Assembly (NCBI RefSeq): GCF_001535545.1
Contig: NZ_CP014141.1
Span: 1,364,001-1,428,000 of the forward strand
From: Thermus parvatiensis
GTDB taxonomy: Bacteria > Deinococcota > Deinococci > Deinococcales > Thermaceae
Direction: 5' to 3'
Length of the DNA stretch: 64,000 bases
Shown here one piece after another: positions 17,901 through 27,354 of the stretch; positions within the stretch are counted from its first letter, which is position 1; each line of letters begins with the position of its first letter. The position numbers and the translations under genes are program-made. A model generated the notes under the pieces. That model was not told the origin of the DNA. It saw only the letters and a list, made by a program, of their open reading frames with translations, and ran no database searches.

Positions 17901-18556
17901 AGGGGCACCTCCCGCCCCACCTCGGCCATGGCCTCCCGTACGGCGAGGACGGCGCAGCGCACCTGGAGGATGTCCTGGGCGGTCTCCAAGAGGATGAGGT
18001 CCACCCCGCCCCGAAGAAGCCCCCGGGCCGCCTCCTTGTAGGCCCGGTAGAGCGCGTCCCAGGAGATCTGGCCCAAGGAGACGAGCTTGGTGCCCGGGCC
18101 CAAGGCCCCCGCCACGAAGGCCCCGTGGGGGTCGGCGGCCTCCCGGGCGATCCGGGCCCCGAGGAAGGCGAGCTCTTCCGCCTCCTCCTCAAGACCGTAC
18201 TCGGCGAGAACGTGCCTTAGGGTCCCGAAGGTGTTGGTCTCTATGACCTCGGCCCCGGCCTCGAGGTAGGCGAGGTGGATCTCCCGCACCACCTCGGGCC
18301 GGGTGCGGTTCAGGACCTCGGGGCAACCGAAGTAGGCCTCCCCGCCGTAGTCCTCGGGGGTGAGGTCTTTTTTCTGGAGCTCGGTACCCATGGCCCCGTC
18401 AAAGACCAGGGGCCTCTCCAGAAGGGCCTTGAGGTAGGGAAACTTCTTCGCCCGGGCCTCCTTGTTGTAGCCGAGGCGCACCAAGGGGGCATCCCCCCAG
18501 CCCGCCCCCCCGAGGTGGTGGCGGCATCCGGGGCTGCAGGCGTGGACCTCCACCAT
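14999..18556 (-). CDS. metH: Cobalamin-dependent methionine synthase MetH
   Basis: Transfers a methyl group from methyltetrahydrofolate to homocysteine through cobalamin. It has 1185 residues, intact and full length. The homocysteine domain (about 40-340) has VFDGAMGTE and zinc ligands in NCATGPD and GGCCGTGPEH. The pterin domain (about 360-630) has GERLNATGSKRF. The cobalamin domain (about 650-870) has the cobalt-ligand motif DVHDIGKN. The C-terminal SAM activation domain includes ARYSFGYPACPD. An N-terminal extension with CSPGCRHH precedes the usual start; the TACACT box eight bases before ATG 18556 supports translation of it. Confidence 0.96.
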   Translation of the reverse strand: MVEVHACSPGCRHHLGGAGWGDAPLVRLGYNKEARAKKFPYLKALLERPLVFDGAMGTELQKKDLTPEDYGGEAYFGCPEVLNRTRPEVVREIHLAYLEAGAEVIETNTFGTLRHVLAEYGLEEEAEELAFLGARIAREAADPHGAFVAGALGPGTKLVSLGQISWDALYRAYKEAARGLLRGGVDLILLETAQDILQVRCAVLAVREAMAEVGREVPLQVQVTFEATGTMLVGTDEQAALAALESLPIDVVGMNCATGPDLMDSKVRYFAEHSTRFVACLPNAGLPRNEGGRVVYDLTPEELAKWHLKFVAEYGVNAVGGCCGTGPEHIRKVAEAVKGLPARPRPKSFPPQVASLYQAVPLKQEASLFLVGERLNATGSKRFREMLFARDLEGILALAREQVEEGAHALDLSVAWTGRDELEDLRWLLPSLATAVTVPVMVDSTSPEAMELALKHLPGRVLLNSANLEDGLERFDQVASLAKAHGAALVVLAIDEKGMAKTWEEKVRVALRMYERLTEHHGLRPEDLLFDLLTFPITQGDEESRPLAKETLLAMEELRERLPGVGFILGVSNVSFGLKPRARRVLNSVFLDEARKKGLTAAIVDAGKILPISQIPEEAYALALDLIYDRRKEGFDPLLAFMAYFEAHKEDPGKREDAFLALPLLERLKRRVVEGRKQGLEADLEEALKAGHKPLDLINGPLLAGMKEVGDLFGAGKMQLPFVLQAAEVMKRAVAYLEPHMEKKGEGKGTLVLATVKGDVHDIGKNLVDIILSNNGYRVVNLGIKVPIEEILKAVEAHKPHAVGMSGLLVKSTLVMKENLEYMRDRGYTLPVILGGAALTRSYVEELRAIYPNVYYAEDAFEGLRLMEELTGHAPPELTRKAPARPKREAPKVAPRARPVGEAPAVPRPPFFGVRVEEGLDLATIAHYVNKLALYRGQWGYSRKGLSREAWQALVEREAEPVFQRLLKEAMAEGWLEPKVLYGFFPVAREGEELLVFSPETGEVLERFRFPRQKGGGLSLVDYFRPRFAAPLGDEADWMPKEAFRAGARDVLGVQLVTMGEAPSRKAQALFQSGAYQDYLFVHGFSVEMTEALAEYWHKRMRQMWGIAHKDATEIQKLFQQGYQGARYSFGYPACPDLADQAKLDRLMGFHRVGVRLTENFQLEPEHATSALVVHHPEARYFSVD

Positions 18557-18564
18557 ATCCCGCT

Positions 18565-18592
18565 AGTGTAGCGAACCGGGCGGGGCTATGCT
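18565..18592. promoter_or_regulatory. Divergent leaderless -10 boxes of metH and pncB
   Basis: Minus strand TACACT (18570-18565) lies eight bases before metH ATG 18556. Plus strand TATGCT (18587-18592) lies six bases before pncB ATG 18599. The 42-base intergenic space leaves no room for a riboswitch before metH. Confidence 0.5.
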
Positions 18593-18598
18593 AGGCCC

Positions 18599-20118
18599 AT
18601 GGACCCCTTCGGCATCCTCTACACCGACCTCTACCAGCTCACCATGGGCCAGGTCTACTTCCGCATGGGCCTCCACGAGAAGGAGGCCCTCTTTGAGGCC
18701 TTCTACCGCAAAAACCCCGACTACGGGGCCCACCAGGCGGGCTACACCGTCTTCGCCGGGCTGGACCCCCTCCTGAGCTGGATGGAGGAGGCCCGCTTCG
18801 GCGAGGAGGAGGTCGCGGCCCTCCGCAGCCTCAAAAGCCGCTCGGGGAAGCCCCTCTTCGCCGAGGACTACCTCCGCTACCTCAAGGCGATGGGCGGGTT
18901 TTCCGGCCTCACCCTAAGGGCCCTCCCCGAGGGACGCGTGGCCCACCCCCAGGTGCCCCTCATCAGCGTGGAGGGCCCCCTCCTCCAGGCCCAGCTCCTG
19001 GAGACCGCCCTCCTAAACCGCATCAACTACGAAACCCTTATTGCCACCAAGGCGAGCCGGGTACGGGAGGCGGCGGGGGAGGCGCTGGTTTTGGAGTTCG
19101 GCCTCCGCCGCGCCCCCGCCAAGGGCGGGGAGAGCGCCACCCGGGCGAGCCTCATCGGGGGGGCGAACCGGAGCAGCGCCGTGAGCCTATCCCACCTCCT
19201 GGGGCTTCCCGCCTCCGGCACCCACGCCCACAGCCTGGTTCAGGCCTTCATGGCCTTGGGCCACTCGGAGGAGGACGCCTTCCGGGCCTTCGCCGAGGTC
19301 TTCCCCGACGACACCATCCTCCTCTTGGATACCGTGGACACCCTCCACTCAGGGCTTCCCCACGCCATCCGGGTCTTTGAGGAGCTTAGGCGCAAGGGGC
19401 ATAGGCCCGTGGGGGTGCGCATAGACTCCGGGGACCTGGCCTTTCTCGCCATCCAGGTGGCCAAGGAGCTGGACAAGGCGGGGTTTCCCGAGACCCTCAT
19501 CGTCCTCTCGGGGGACCTGGACGAGCTCGTCATCTGGCAGATCAAAAGCCAGGTCCTGGAGGAAGCCCCCCGCTACGGGGTGGACCCCGACCGCCTCCTC
19601 AAGCGCCTGGTCTACGGGGTGGGGACGAGGATGGTGGTCTCCTGGGGCGCCCCGGCCTTGGGCGGGGTCTACAAGCTGGTGGCGGTGCGGGAAGACGGCA
19701 CCTGGGCCCCGGCGATGAAGGTCTCCAACTCCCTGGAAAAGGTCTTAAACCCGGGGCACAAGCGGGTCTATCGGGTCTACGACGAGCGGGGCCTCGCCAC
19801 CGCCGACCTTTTGGCCCTGGCCGAGGAGGAGGTGCGGGAGGACGCCCCCCTCACCCTCCGCCACCCCACGGACCCCACCAAACGGCGCACCTTAAGGCCG
19901 GGAAGCTTCCGGCTCGAGCCCCTCCTGGAGGAGGTCTACCGGGGAAGGAGGCTCTTCCCCCCCTCCCCCTGGAAGAACTCAGGAAGCGCCGGGACCGGGA
20001 CGTGGCCCTCCTGGACCCCGGGGTGCGGCGGCTCGTGAACCCCCACGTCTACCACGTCTCTCTCACGGAGAGGCTTTTCGCCCTGAAGGAGGAGCTGGTG
20101 CGGCGCCTCGAGGGCTAA
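18599..20118 (+). CDS. pncB: Nicotinate phosphoribosyltransferase (frameshift near C-terminus)
   Basis: Salvages nicotinate with PRPP and ATP to nicotinate mononucleotide for NAD synthesis. It begins [18 protein letters not shown], the family start. EFGLRRA, GTHAHS and [11 protein letters not shown] mark the PRPP-binding type II phosphoribosyltransferase fold. The frame breaks in the C-rich stretch 19957-19969; one added C changes SPWKNS to a continuation [19 protein letters not shown] and ends at TAA 20116-20118. Repaired length is about 506 residues. ATG 18599 lies six bases after TATGCT. It is divergent from metH and convergent with clpX. Confidence 0.9.
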
Positions 20119-20136
20119 GCCCCCCAAAAGGGGCTT
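20117..20136. terminator. Bidirectional terminator-like hairpin between pncB and clpX
   Basis: AAGCCCC (20117-20123) and GGGGCTT (20130-20136) pair with a CCAAAA loop. It starts in the pncB stop codon and lies nine bases from the convergent clpX stop. Confidence 0.55.
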
Positions 20137-20144
20137 GGTCGCCC

Positions 20145-21343
20145 TTAGGAGGCCTGCCGGAGCCTGGCCTCCTCGAGGGCCTTCAGGGGGTGGTCCAGGT
20201 GGGGGAGGTCAAAGACGATCTCCCGCACCCCGCTCCCCGGGGCCTCAAACATCAGGTCCACCATGGCCTTCTCCAGGATGGCCCTGAGGCCCCTCGCCCC
20301 CGTGCCCCGCTTGAGGGCACGCCGGGCCACCTCCTTGAGGGCCGCCTGGGTGAAGCGGAGCTCTATGCCCTCCATGCGGAAGAGCTCCTGGTACTGCTTC
20401 ACCAGGGCGTTCTTGGGCTCGGTGAGGATGCGCACCAGGTCGTCCTCGCCCAAGGGGTGGAGCTGGACGATGAGGGGGGCCCGCCCCACGAACTCGGGGA
20501 TCATGCCGAACTTGATGAGGTCCTCAGGGATGACCTCCAGGGGCTCCTCCCGCTCCCTCCTCCCCCCGGTGAAGCCGATGGTGGTCTTTCCCACCCGGGC
20601 CTTGACGATGTTCTCCAGCCCCTCAAAGGCCCCGCCCAGGATAAAGAGGATGTTCTTGGTGTTCACCGGGATGAACTCCTGGTGGGGGTGCTTCCTCCCT
20701 CCCTGGGGCGGGACGTTGGCCACGGTCCCCTCAATGATCTTCAGGAGGGCCTGCTGCACCCCCTCCCCGGAGACGTCGCGGGTGAGGGAGGGGTTTTCCG
20801 ACTTGCGGGCGATCTTGTCAATCTCGTCAATGTAGACGATGCCCATCTCCGCCCGCTCCACGTCAAAGTCGGCGTTCTGCAGGAGGCGGAGGAGGACGTT
20901 CTCCACGTCCTCGCCCACGTACCCGGCCTCGGTGAGGGTGGTGGCGTCGGCGATAGCGAAGGGCACGTCCAGGAAGCGGGCCAGGGTCTCGGCGAGGAGG
21001 GTCTTGCCCGTGCCCGTGGGGCCGATGAGGAGGATGTTGGCCTTGCCGATCTCCGCCTCGGGGTGGAGGAGCCGCTTGTAGTGGTTGTAGACGGCCACGC
21101 TTAGGGCCCTTTTGGCCGCCTCCTGCCCCACCACGTACTGGTCCAGGTGGGCCTTGATCTCCTGGGGCCGGGGGAGGCGGCTCGGCCCCTTGGGAGCGCG
21201 GCGCTCCTCCTGGGCCAGGATCTCCTGGGCCCTTTCCACGCAGTCCTCGCAGATGTAGACGTCCTCAATGGGGCTTTCCAGAAGCCGCCCTGTCTCGGGG
21301 GGCGGAGGCCGCAGAAGCTGCAGTGGGGCCTAGGCCTCTTCAC
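20145..21343 (-). CDS. clpX: ClpX, ATP-dependent unfoldase of ClpXP (frameshift in zinc domain)
   Basis: AAA+ unfoldase that feeds ssrA-tagged and other substrates into ClpP. It starts at GTG 21343 with [15 protein letters not shown]; the frame then breaks in the G-run 21297-21302. One added base continues into [19 protein letters not shown], completing the four-cysteine zinc domain. The rest is intact: Walker A GPTGTGKT, Walker [10 protein letters not shown], pore loop GYVGEDVEN, the ClpP-binding loop near IGFTGG, and sensor-2 GARGLR. Repaired length is about 399 residues. The start overlaps the clpP stop by 14 bases. Confidence 0.94.
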
Positions 21344-21914
21344 GGGTCACCACCTGGTCAATGAGGCCGTACTCCAGGGCCTCCTGGGCCGAGAGGTAGT
21401 AGTCCCGGTCCGTGTCCTTCTCCACCTTCTCCAGGGGCTGGCCGGTGTGCTTGGCCAGGATCTCGTTGAGGAGTTTCTTCGCCTTCAGGATCTCCTGGGC
21501 CTGGATGGCGATGTCGCTCGCCGTCCCCCGCACCCCACCCCAGGGCTGGTGGATCATGACCTTGGCGTGGGGAAGGGCGTAGCGGCGGCCCTTCTCCCCC
21601 GCCGCCAGGATCACCGCGGCCATGCTGGCCGCCATGCCGATGACGATGGTGGACACGGGGGCCCGGACGAACTGCATGGTGTCGTAGATGGCGAGGCCCG
21701 CGTCCACCTCGCCCCCGGGGGAGTTGATGTAGAGCTTGATCTCCTGGTTGGGGTTCTGGGCGTCCAGGAAGAGGAGCTGGGCCACCACCACGTTGGCCAC
21801 CTGGGCGTCTATGGGGGTGCCCAGGAAGATGATGCGGTCCTTGAGGAGGCGGGAGTAGATGTCGTAGACGCGCTCGCCGCGGGCCGTCTGCTCAATGACG
21901 TAGGGTATGACCAT
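21330..21914 (-). CDS. clpP: ATP-dependent Clp protease proteolytic subunit ClpP
   Basis: Serine peptidase of the tetradecameric Clp protease, 194 residues, intact. The catalytic triad is visible: Ser in GMAASMAA, His in HAKVMIHQP, Asp in [33 protein letters not shown], here only its first part being diagnostic, is the usual N-terminus, so ATG 21914 is preferred over the in-frame extension to 21968. A ribosome binding site (AAGGA) precedes it, with TAAACT ten bases upstream. It lies between tig and clpX in the common tig-clpP-clpX order. Confidence 0.96.
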   Translation of the reverse strand: MVIPYVIEQTARGERVYDIYSRLLKDRIIFLGTPIDAQVANVVVAQLLFLDAQNPNQEIKLYINSPGGEVDAGLAIYDTMQFVRAPVSTIVIGMAASMAAVILAAGEKGRRYALPHAKVMIHQPWGGVRGTASDIAIQAQEILKAKKLLNEILAKHTGQPLEKVEKDTDRDYYLSAQEALEYGLIDQVVTREEA

Positions 21915-21979
21915 ACCAATCCTTAGTTTAGCGGCAGACCCAGGGGGAAAACCCCCCTGGGCCACCATGCCCCAGGCCC

Positions 21980-23194
21980 TCAGCCCAGGGCCTTCAGGGC
22001 CTCCTGCACCGCCTTGTCCTGGCGGAGGCGCTCCTTAAGCCGGGCGAGGCCCTCCTCGCCGAACTGGCGGCGAAGGTCCTGGACGGAAACGCCGTAGGCC
22101 CGGGCCGCGGCCTGAAGGTAGGCCTGCCACTCCTCCTCGGAGACCTCAGGGTTGAGTTCCTCGGCGAGCTTCTCCCGGGCGAGGGCAATGCGGACCCGCT
22201 TCTCCGCCTCCTTGCGCAGGTCCTCCTGGAACTTCTCCAGCTCCCCCTTCGCCTTCAGGGCCTCGAGGTAGGCCTCCAGGCTGATCCCCTGCCGGTAGAG
22301 GTCCTCGGCCAGGTGCTCCAGGAGGTGGCGCTCCTCCGCCCGGAGCATGGAAGGGGGGATCTCCACCTCCAGGCCCTCGGCGAGCTTCTCCAAGAAGGCC
22401 CGCTCCCTGGCCTCCTCGTAGGCCCGCTCCGCCTGGCGCTTGAGGCTTTCCCGCACCCGGTTTTTGAGGTCCTCGAGGCTTTCCGCCTCCAGGGTCTTGG
22501 CGAACTCCTCGTCCAGCTCGGGGAGCTTCAGGGTCTTGACCTCGAGGATCTCGGTCCTGACCTCCCGCACCTTCTCGCCCTTATCGTTCAGCACGGGGAC
22601 CATGACCACGTCCCCCGCCTTCTTGCCGAGGAGAGCCTCCCGCACGTGGGGAAGGGCCCGGGAAAGGTCAATGGGAAACTCCGCCCCCTCCTCGGTACGG
22701 ACGAAGAGATGGTCCTTTTCCTGGGCCTCCCGCTCCACGGGGACGAGCTCGGCGTAGCGCTGGCGGAGCTCCTCAAGGGCCTTCTCCACCATCTCCTCGG
22801 TGACCTCGGGAGGGGAGACCTCCAAGGCGAAGCCCCGCCAGTCGGGAAGCCTCACCTCGGGGTAGTTCTCCACCTCGGCCACGTAGCGGAAGCCCTCCCC
22901 CTCCTTAAGGTCCTGCTCCACCACGCGGGCGGCCACGGGGCTTAGGCCCAGTTCCCGCACCGCCTCGGGGTAGGTCTCCTCCACCAGGCGCTCCTTGAGG
23001 TCTTGGAGGAGCGCCTTCCGGTCCAGGCGGGCCTCCACCACCTTCAGGGGAGCCTTGCCCGGCCGGAAACCGGGCACCCGTACCCGGGAGGCGAGGTCCT
23101 TAAGCAGGGCCTCGTAGCTCGCCTTCACCCGGTCAGCGGGCACCTCCACCCGCACCTTGACCAGATAGCCGGAACGCTCCAGGATCTCCGCCAC
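21980..23194 (-). CDS. tig: Trigger factor, ribosome-associated chaperone
   Basis: Chaperone and peptidyl-prolyl isomerase that docks at the ribosomal exit tunnel. It has 404 residues. The ribosome-binding tail motif GFRPGKAP lies at about residues 41-48, the FKBP domain at about 150-230 ([18 protein letters not shown] with the usual core reduced), and the helical arms form the C-terminal half ([15 protein letters not shown]). It starts with GTG 23194 after a GAGGTG site. It is followed by clpP and clpX. Confidence 0.95.
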   Translation of the reverse strand: MAEILERSGYLVKVRVEVPADRVKASYEALLKDLASRVRVPGFRPGKAPLKVVEARLDRKALLQDLKERLVEETYPEAVRELGLSPVAARVVEQDLKEGEGFRYVAEVENYPEVRLPDWRGFALEVSPPEVTEEMVEKALEELRQRYAELVPVEREAQEKDHLFVRTEEGAEFPIDLSRALPHVREALLGKKAGDVVMVPVLNDKGEKVREVRTEILEVKTLKLPELDEEFAKTLEAESLEDLKNRVRESLKRQAERAYEEARERAFLEKLAEGLEVEIPPSMLRAEERHLLEHLAEDLYRQGISLEAYLEALKAKGELEKFQEDLRKEAEKRVRIALAREKLAEELNPEVSEEEWQAYLQAAARAYGVSVQDLRRQFGEEGLARLKERLRQDKAVQEALKALG

Positions 23195-23231
23195 GTTTCA
23201 CCTCGTCCCGATGAAAGGGGGGCCGCCCGGA

Positions 23232-23316
23232 TGGTGCGAGGAGCGGGACTTGAACCCGCACGGGTTGCCCCACCGGATCCTAAGTCCGGCGCGTCTACCG
23301 ATTCCGCCATCCTCGC
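23232..23316 (-). tRNA. tRNA-Leu (TAG)
   Basis: An 85-base class II tRNA with a long variable arm. Acceptor GCGAGGA pairs with TCCTCGC, and CCA is encoded. The anticodon loop CTTAGGA gives TAG. It lies 37 bases upstream of tig on the same strand. Confidence 0.96.
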
Positions 23317-23336
23317 ATGGGGGCGACCCCCCCTTT

Positions 23337-23360
23337 AAAATACCACCCCTTACGGGGTGG
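23337..23360 (-). terminator. Intrinsic terminator after tRNA-His
   Basis: On the minus strand CCACCCC (23360-23354), loop GTAA, GGGGTGG (23349-23343), then TATTTT. It separates tRNA-His from tRNA-Leu, so the latter probably has its own promoter, perhaps using TATTTT as a -10. Confidence 0.65.
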
Positions 23361-23365
23361 CGGCT

Positions 23366-23443
23366 TGGGGTGAGCGATGGGACTTGAACCCACGACCCCC
23401 GGATCCACAGTCCGGTGCTCTAACCAGCTGAGCTACGCTCACC
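23366..23443 (-). tRNA. tRNA-His (GTG)
   Basis: Acceptor GTGAGCG pairs with CGCTCAC, with C73 followed by encoded CCA. The extra 5' G(-1) typical of tRNA-His is encoded at 23443. The anticodon loop CTGTGGA gives GTG. Confidence 0.96.
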
Positions 23444-23470
23444 GCGCTCAGCATCCGCCATTCTACGGGG

Positions 23471-23824
23471 CTACTTCCCTTGCGTCAAGGCCTGGAGGCC
23501 GCCCTCGAGGCTCATGGCCTCGTACCCCTCGGCCTCCAGGTAAAGGGCCGCCACCTGGCTCAAGAGCCCCTTTTCGCAGACCAGGAGGAGGGGCCTACGG
23601 GGCAGGCCGTGCTCCCCCTTTTGGATCTTCTCCAGGGGAACCCACTCGGCGGCAAAGGGAAGGGGCGTGCTCCTGCGGTCTGCGGGGCGGACGTCCACCA
23701 CAAGGACGCCCTCCTTCAAGAGGGCGGGGAGCTCCTCGGGGCGCACCTTCCGCACGCCTTCCAGGCTACCCCGCCTTTCGCCCTCCGTCCAGCCCCAAGG
23801 CTCTTTTGCATATTTATGCCACAC
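23471..23824 (-). CDS. Rhodanese-like single-domain protein
   Basis: Single rhodanese domain, up to 117 residues. The core reads [21 protein letters not shown], with the active-site loop [11 protein letters not shown] carrying the persulfide cysteine and [15 protein letters not shown] at the end. Such proteins move sulfane sulfur or detoxify cyanide. The upstream start (GTG 23824) gives a tail [12 protein letters not shown] that does not look like the family; a GTG at about 23755, after GGAAGGC, beginning VRKVRPEEL, is an equally good candidate. It reads toward the tRNA-His gene. Confidence 0.72.
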   Translation of the reverse strand: MWHKYAKEPWGWTEGERRGSLEGVRKVRPEELPALLKEGVLVVDVRPADRRSTPLPFAAEWVPLEKIQKGEHGLPRRPLLLVCEKGLLSQVAALYLEAEGYEAMSLEGGLQALTQGK

Positions 23825-23874
23825 CCCTGGCCTTCGCCCGGGCTTTCATGCTATCCTCTTCCATCGGGTGCACG

Positions 23875-26800
23875 ATGCCGCCGCGGAGAGACCTGAAAAA
23901 GATTCTCATCATTGGTTCCGGGCCCATCACCATCGGCCAGGCGGCCGAGTTTGACTACTCGGGAACCCAGGCGGTGAAGGCCCTTAGGGGAGCGGGCTAC
24001 CAGGTGGTCCTGGTGAACTCCAACCCCGCCACCATCATGACCGACCCGGAGCTGGCCGAACGCACCTACATAGAACCTCTCACCCTGGAGTTCCTGGAAC
24101 GGGTCATCGCCAAGGAGCGCCCCGACGCCCTCCTCCCCACCTTGGGGGGCCAGACGGGCCTCAACCTGGCCATGGCCCTCTACGAAGAGGGCATCCTGCA
24201 AAAATATGGCGTAGAACTCATCGGGGCCAAGGCGGAGGCCATAAGGAAGGGCGAGGACCGGGAGGCCTTCCAAGAGGCCATGCGCAAAATCGGCCTCGAG
24301 GTTCCCCGGGGCCAGATGGTGGGAAGCGTGGAGGAAGGCCTCCACTTCGCCCGGGAGGTGGGCTTCCCCGTGGTCGTCCGCCCCTCCTTCACCCTGGGAG
24401 GCACGGGGGGCGGGATCGCCCACGACGAGGCGGAGCTCGTGGAGGTCCTCTCCCGCGGCCTCACCCTCTCCCCCGTCCACACCGCCCTCGTGGAGGAGTC
24501 GGTCCTGGGCTGGAAGGAGTTTGAGCTGGAGGTGATGCGGGACCACGCCGACACCGTCGTCATCATCACCAGCATTGAGAACGTGGACCCCATGGGGGTC
24601 CACACGGGGGACTCCATCACCGTGGCCCCGGCCCAGACCCTCTCCGACGCCGAGTACCAAAGGATGCGGGACGCCGCCAAGGCCATCATCCGGGAGATCG
24701 GGGTGGAGACGGGGGGGTCCAACATCCAGTTCGCCGTGGACCCGAAGACGGGCCGCCAGGTGGTCATTGAGATGAACCCCCGGGTCTCCCGCTCAAGCGC
24801 CTTGGCCTCCAAGGCCACGGGCTTCCCCATCGCCAAGATCGCCGCCCTCCTCGCCGTGGGGTACCGCCTGGACGAGCTCCCCAACGACATCACCCGCAAG
24901 ACCCCGGCCTCCTTTGAGCCCACCATTGACTACGTGGTGGTGAAGATCCCCCGCTTCGCCTTTGAGAAGTTCCGCCCCTTGAGGAACACCCTGGGGGAGC
25001 TCAAGGACGAGCTCACCACCCAGATGAAGTCCGTGGGGGAGGTGATGGCCATCGGCCGCACCTTCAAGGAGGCGCTGATGAAGGCCCTGAGGGGCCTGGA
25101 GCGGGACGTGCGGGCCTTGGCCGGGGTCAGGACGGAGGAGCTGGAGAAGAAGCTCTACCCCAACCCGGACCGGGTCTACGCCGTCATGGAGCTCCTTAGG
25201 CGGGGGATGCCCGTGGAGGAGCTCTACCAGGCCACCCGGATAGACCCTTGGTTCCTCCACCAGATGAAGGAGATCGTGGAGGCGGAGGAGTGGCTCAAAA
25301 CCCACCCCCCAAGGACCGGGAGGACTGGCGCTTCTACAAGGGGCTTGGCCTCACCGACCGGAGGATCGGGGAGCTTTTGGGGAAGGGGGAAAAGGAGGTG
25401 CGGGCCGAGAGGAAGGCCCTAGGGGTGGTGCCCGTCTACAAGACGGTGGACACCTGCGCCGCCGAGTTTGAAGCCTACACCCCCTACCACTACTCCACTT
25501 ACGAGCTGGAGGACGAGGTCTGGCCCTCCACGAAGCCCAAGGTGGTGATCCTGGGCTCCGGGCCCATAAGGATCGGCCAGGGGGTGGAGTTTGACTACGC
25601 CACGGTCCACGCGGTCTGGGCTTTGAAGGAGGCGGGGTTCGAGACCATCATGGTGAACTCCAACCCGGAGACCGTCTCCACCGACTACGACACCGCCGAC
25701 CGCCTCTACTTTGAGCCCTTGACCCTGGAGGACGTCCTCAACATCGTGGAGCACGAGAAGCCCATCGGGGTCATCGCCACCTTGGGGGGCAGACCCCCCT
25801 AAAGCTCGCCAAGGGCCTGGAGGAGGCCGGGGTGAGGCTCCTCGGCACCCCCTTTAGCGCCATCCACCAGGCGGAGGACCGGGAGGCCTTCCACGCCCTC
25901 TGCCAAAGGCTCGGCATCCCCCAGCCCGAGGGCCGGGTGGCCCAGACTCCTGAGGAGGCCCTAAGGCTCGCCCCGGAGGTGGGCTTCCCCCTCCTCGTCC
26001 GCCCAAGCTACGTTCTCGGGGGGCGGGCCATGCAGGTGGTGCGGGACGAGGGGGAGCTTAAGCGCTACCTGGAGGAGGTCTACGCCCCCCTGGAGGAGAG
26101 GCCCTCCATCCTCCTGGACCGCTTCCTGGAAGGAGCCATAGAGCTAGACGTGGACGCCCTCTCGGACGGGCAGGAGGTCATGGTGGCCGGGATCATGGAG
26201 CACGTGGAGCGGGCCGGGGTCCACTCTGGGGACTCGGCCACCCTCCTTCCCCCGTCCACGTCTCCGAGGAGGCCCTAAAGAAGGTCCGGGACTACACCCG
26301 CCGCCTGGCCCTCACCCTCGGGGTGCGGGGGCTTTTGAACGTGCAGTACGCCGTGGTGGGGGAAGAGGTGTACGTCCTCGAGGCCAACCCCCGCGCCTCC
26401 CGCACCGTGCCCTTCGTCTCCAAGGCCATCGGCGTCCCCCTGGCCAAGCTCGCCGCCCTCATCGCCGTGGGCAAGACCCTAAAAGAGCTCGGCGTGCGCG
26501 ACCTGGACCCCGTCCCCCCCTACTACGCCGCCAAGGAGGTGGTCATCCCCTGGATCAAGTTCCCCGGGGTCATCCCCGAGCTTGGGCCAGAGATGCGCTC
26601 CACGGGGGAGAGCATGGGAATCGACCAGGACCCCTACCTCGCCTACTACAAGGCGGAGCTCGGGGCCGGGCAACGCCTCCCCCTCTCGGGCCGGGTGCGG
26701 TTCATCGGGGAGGGGCTGGAGGACCTCAAGGCCCTCTACCGGGAGGCGGGCTTCGCCCTCACCGAGGGCCAGGACTACGACCTCCTGATAAGCCTCGTCC

Positions 26801-26958
26801 CCGACCCCGAGCTGAGGCGGGCCGTGGAGCGGGGCCTCCCCTTCATCACCACCCGGGAGGGGGCGTGGTGGAGCCTGAAGGCCATCCTGCGGGCGCGGGA
26901 AAGCGGCCTTAGGGTGCAGAGCCTTCAGGACTGGCACCAGAAGGCCCTTGGGGGATAG
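23875..26958 (+). CDS. carB: Carbamoyl-phosphate synthase large chain (three frameshifts)
   Basis: Makes carbamoyl phosphate for arginine and pyrimidines. About 1028 residues after repair, with the two homologous ATP-grasp halves. The first half starts [21 protein letters not shown], quoted to the family start; the second repeats [19 protein letters not shown]. Three breaks occur: C-run 25305-25310 (restores [10 protein letters not shown]), G-run 25784-25789 (restores [14 protein letters not shown]) and C-run 26249-26253 (restores [12 protein letters not shown]). Each is fixed by one added base. The C-terminal allosteric domain is short. An essential gene broken three times in homopolymers points to sequence errors. 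A TATCCT at 23852-23857 may be the -10. Confidence 0.94.
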
Positions 26959-26964
26959 GCTTTC

Positions 26965-26992
26965 GGGGCCGGGGCGAGGCCCTCCCGGCCCC
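26965..26992 (+). terminator. Terminator-like hairpin after carB
   Basis: GGGGCCGGG (26965-26973) and CCCGGCCCC (26984-26992) form a perfect 9-bp stem. No U-tract follows. Confidence 0.45.
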
Positions 26993-27024
26993 AAACCCCC
27001 GCCCTCCGTGTACAATAGGCCCCA

Positions 27025-27354
27025 ATGAAGCTGGTCATCGCCATCGTCCAGGACACGGACGCCCCCGGGCTCACCAAGGCCCTCCTGGAGCGGGGCTTCC
27101 GGTCCACCAAGCTCGCCTCCACGGGGGGGTTTCTGAGGGAGGGGAACACCACCTTGCTCATCGGCCTGGAGGACGAGAAGGTCCCCGAGGTGCTGGAGCT
27201 CATCAAGGAGAAGTGCCGTACCCGCACCCGCCTCGTCTCCCGGGGCCTGCCCTTCGCCGAGGCCCTCGACCCCTTCCTGGTCCAGCCGGTGGAGGTGCAG
27301 GTGGGCGGCGCCGTGGTCTTCGTCCTGCCCGTGGAGCACTTCGTCAAGCTATGA
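27025..27354 (+). CDS. DarA/PstA-like PII-fold cyclic-di-AMP receptor
   Basis: A 109-residue PII-like protein of the DarA/PstA (DUF970) family, whose Firmicute members bind cyclic di-AMP as trimers. The family core is clear: LVIAIVQDTDA at the N-terminus, FRSTKLASTGGFLREGNTTL spanning the T-loop base, LIGLEDEKV, and VGGAVVFVLPVEHF at the end. TACAAT lies eight bases before ATG 27025, suggesting a leaderless mRNA. Its stop overlaps the ATG of the DsbA-like gene (ATGA). No cyclic-di-AMP synthase is in the window, so the ligand is inferred from the family. Confidence 0.85.
   Translation: MKLVIAIVQDTDAPGLTKALLERGFRSTKLASTGGFLREGNTTLLIGLEDEKVPEVLELIKEKCRTRTRLVSRGLPFAEALDPFLVQPVEVQVGGAVVFVLPVEHFVKL

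Noticed and set aside
18500..18598. Cobalamin or SAM riboswitch before metH
   Set aside because: Only 42 bases separate metH and pncB and both have promoter boxes at leaderless spacing. No B12-box or SAM-box text was seen.
23244..23310. Protein-coding frame over the tRNA-Leu gene (61 codons)
   Set aside because: It covers a complete cloverleaf; the coding frame is incidental.
20145..26958. clpX and carB as real pseudogenes
   Set aside because: Each break lies in a G or C run, the frame is restored by one base, and flanking sequence is fully conserved; both genes are expected to be needed.
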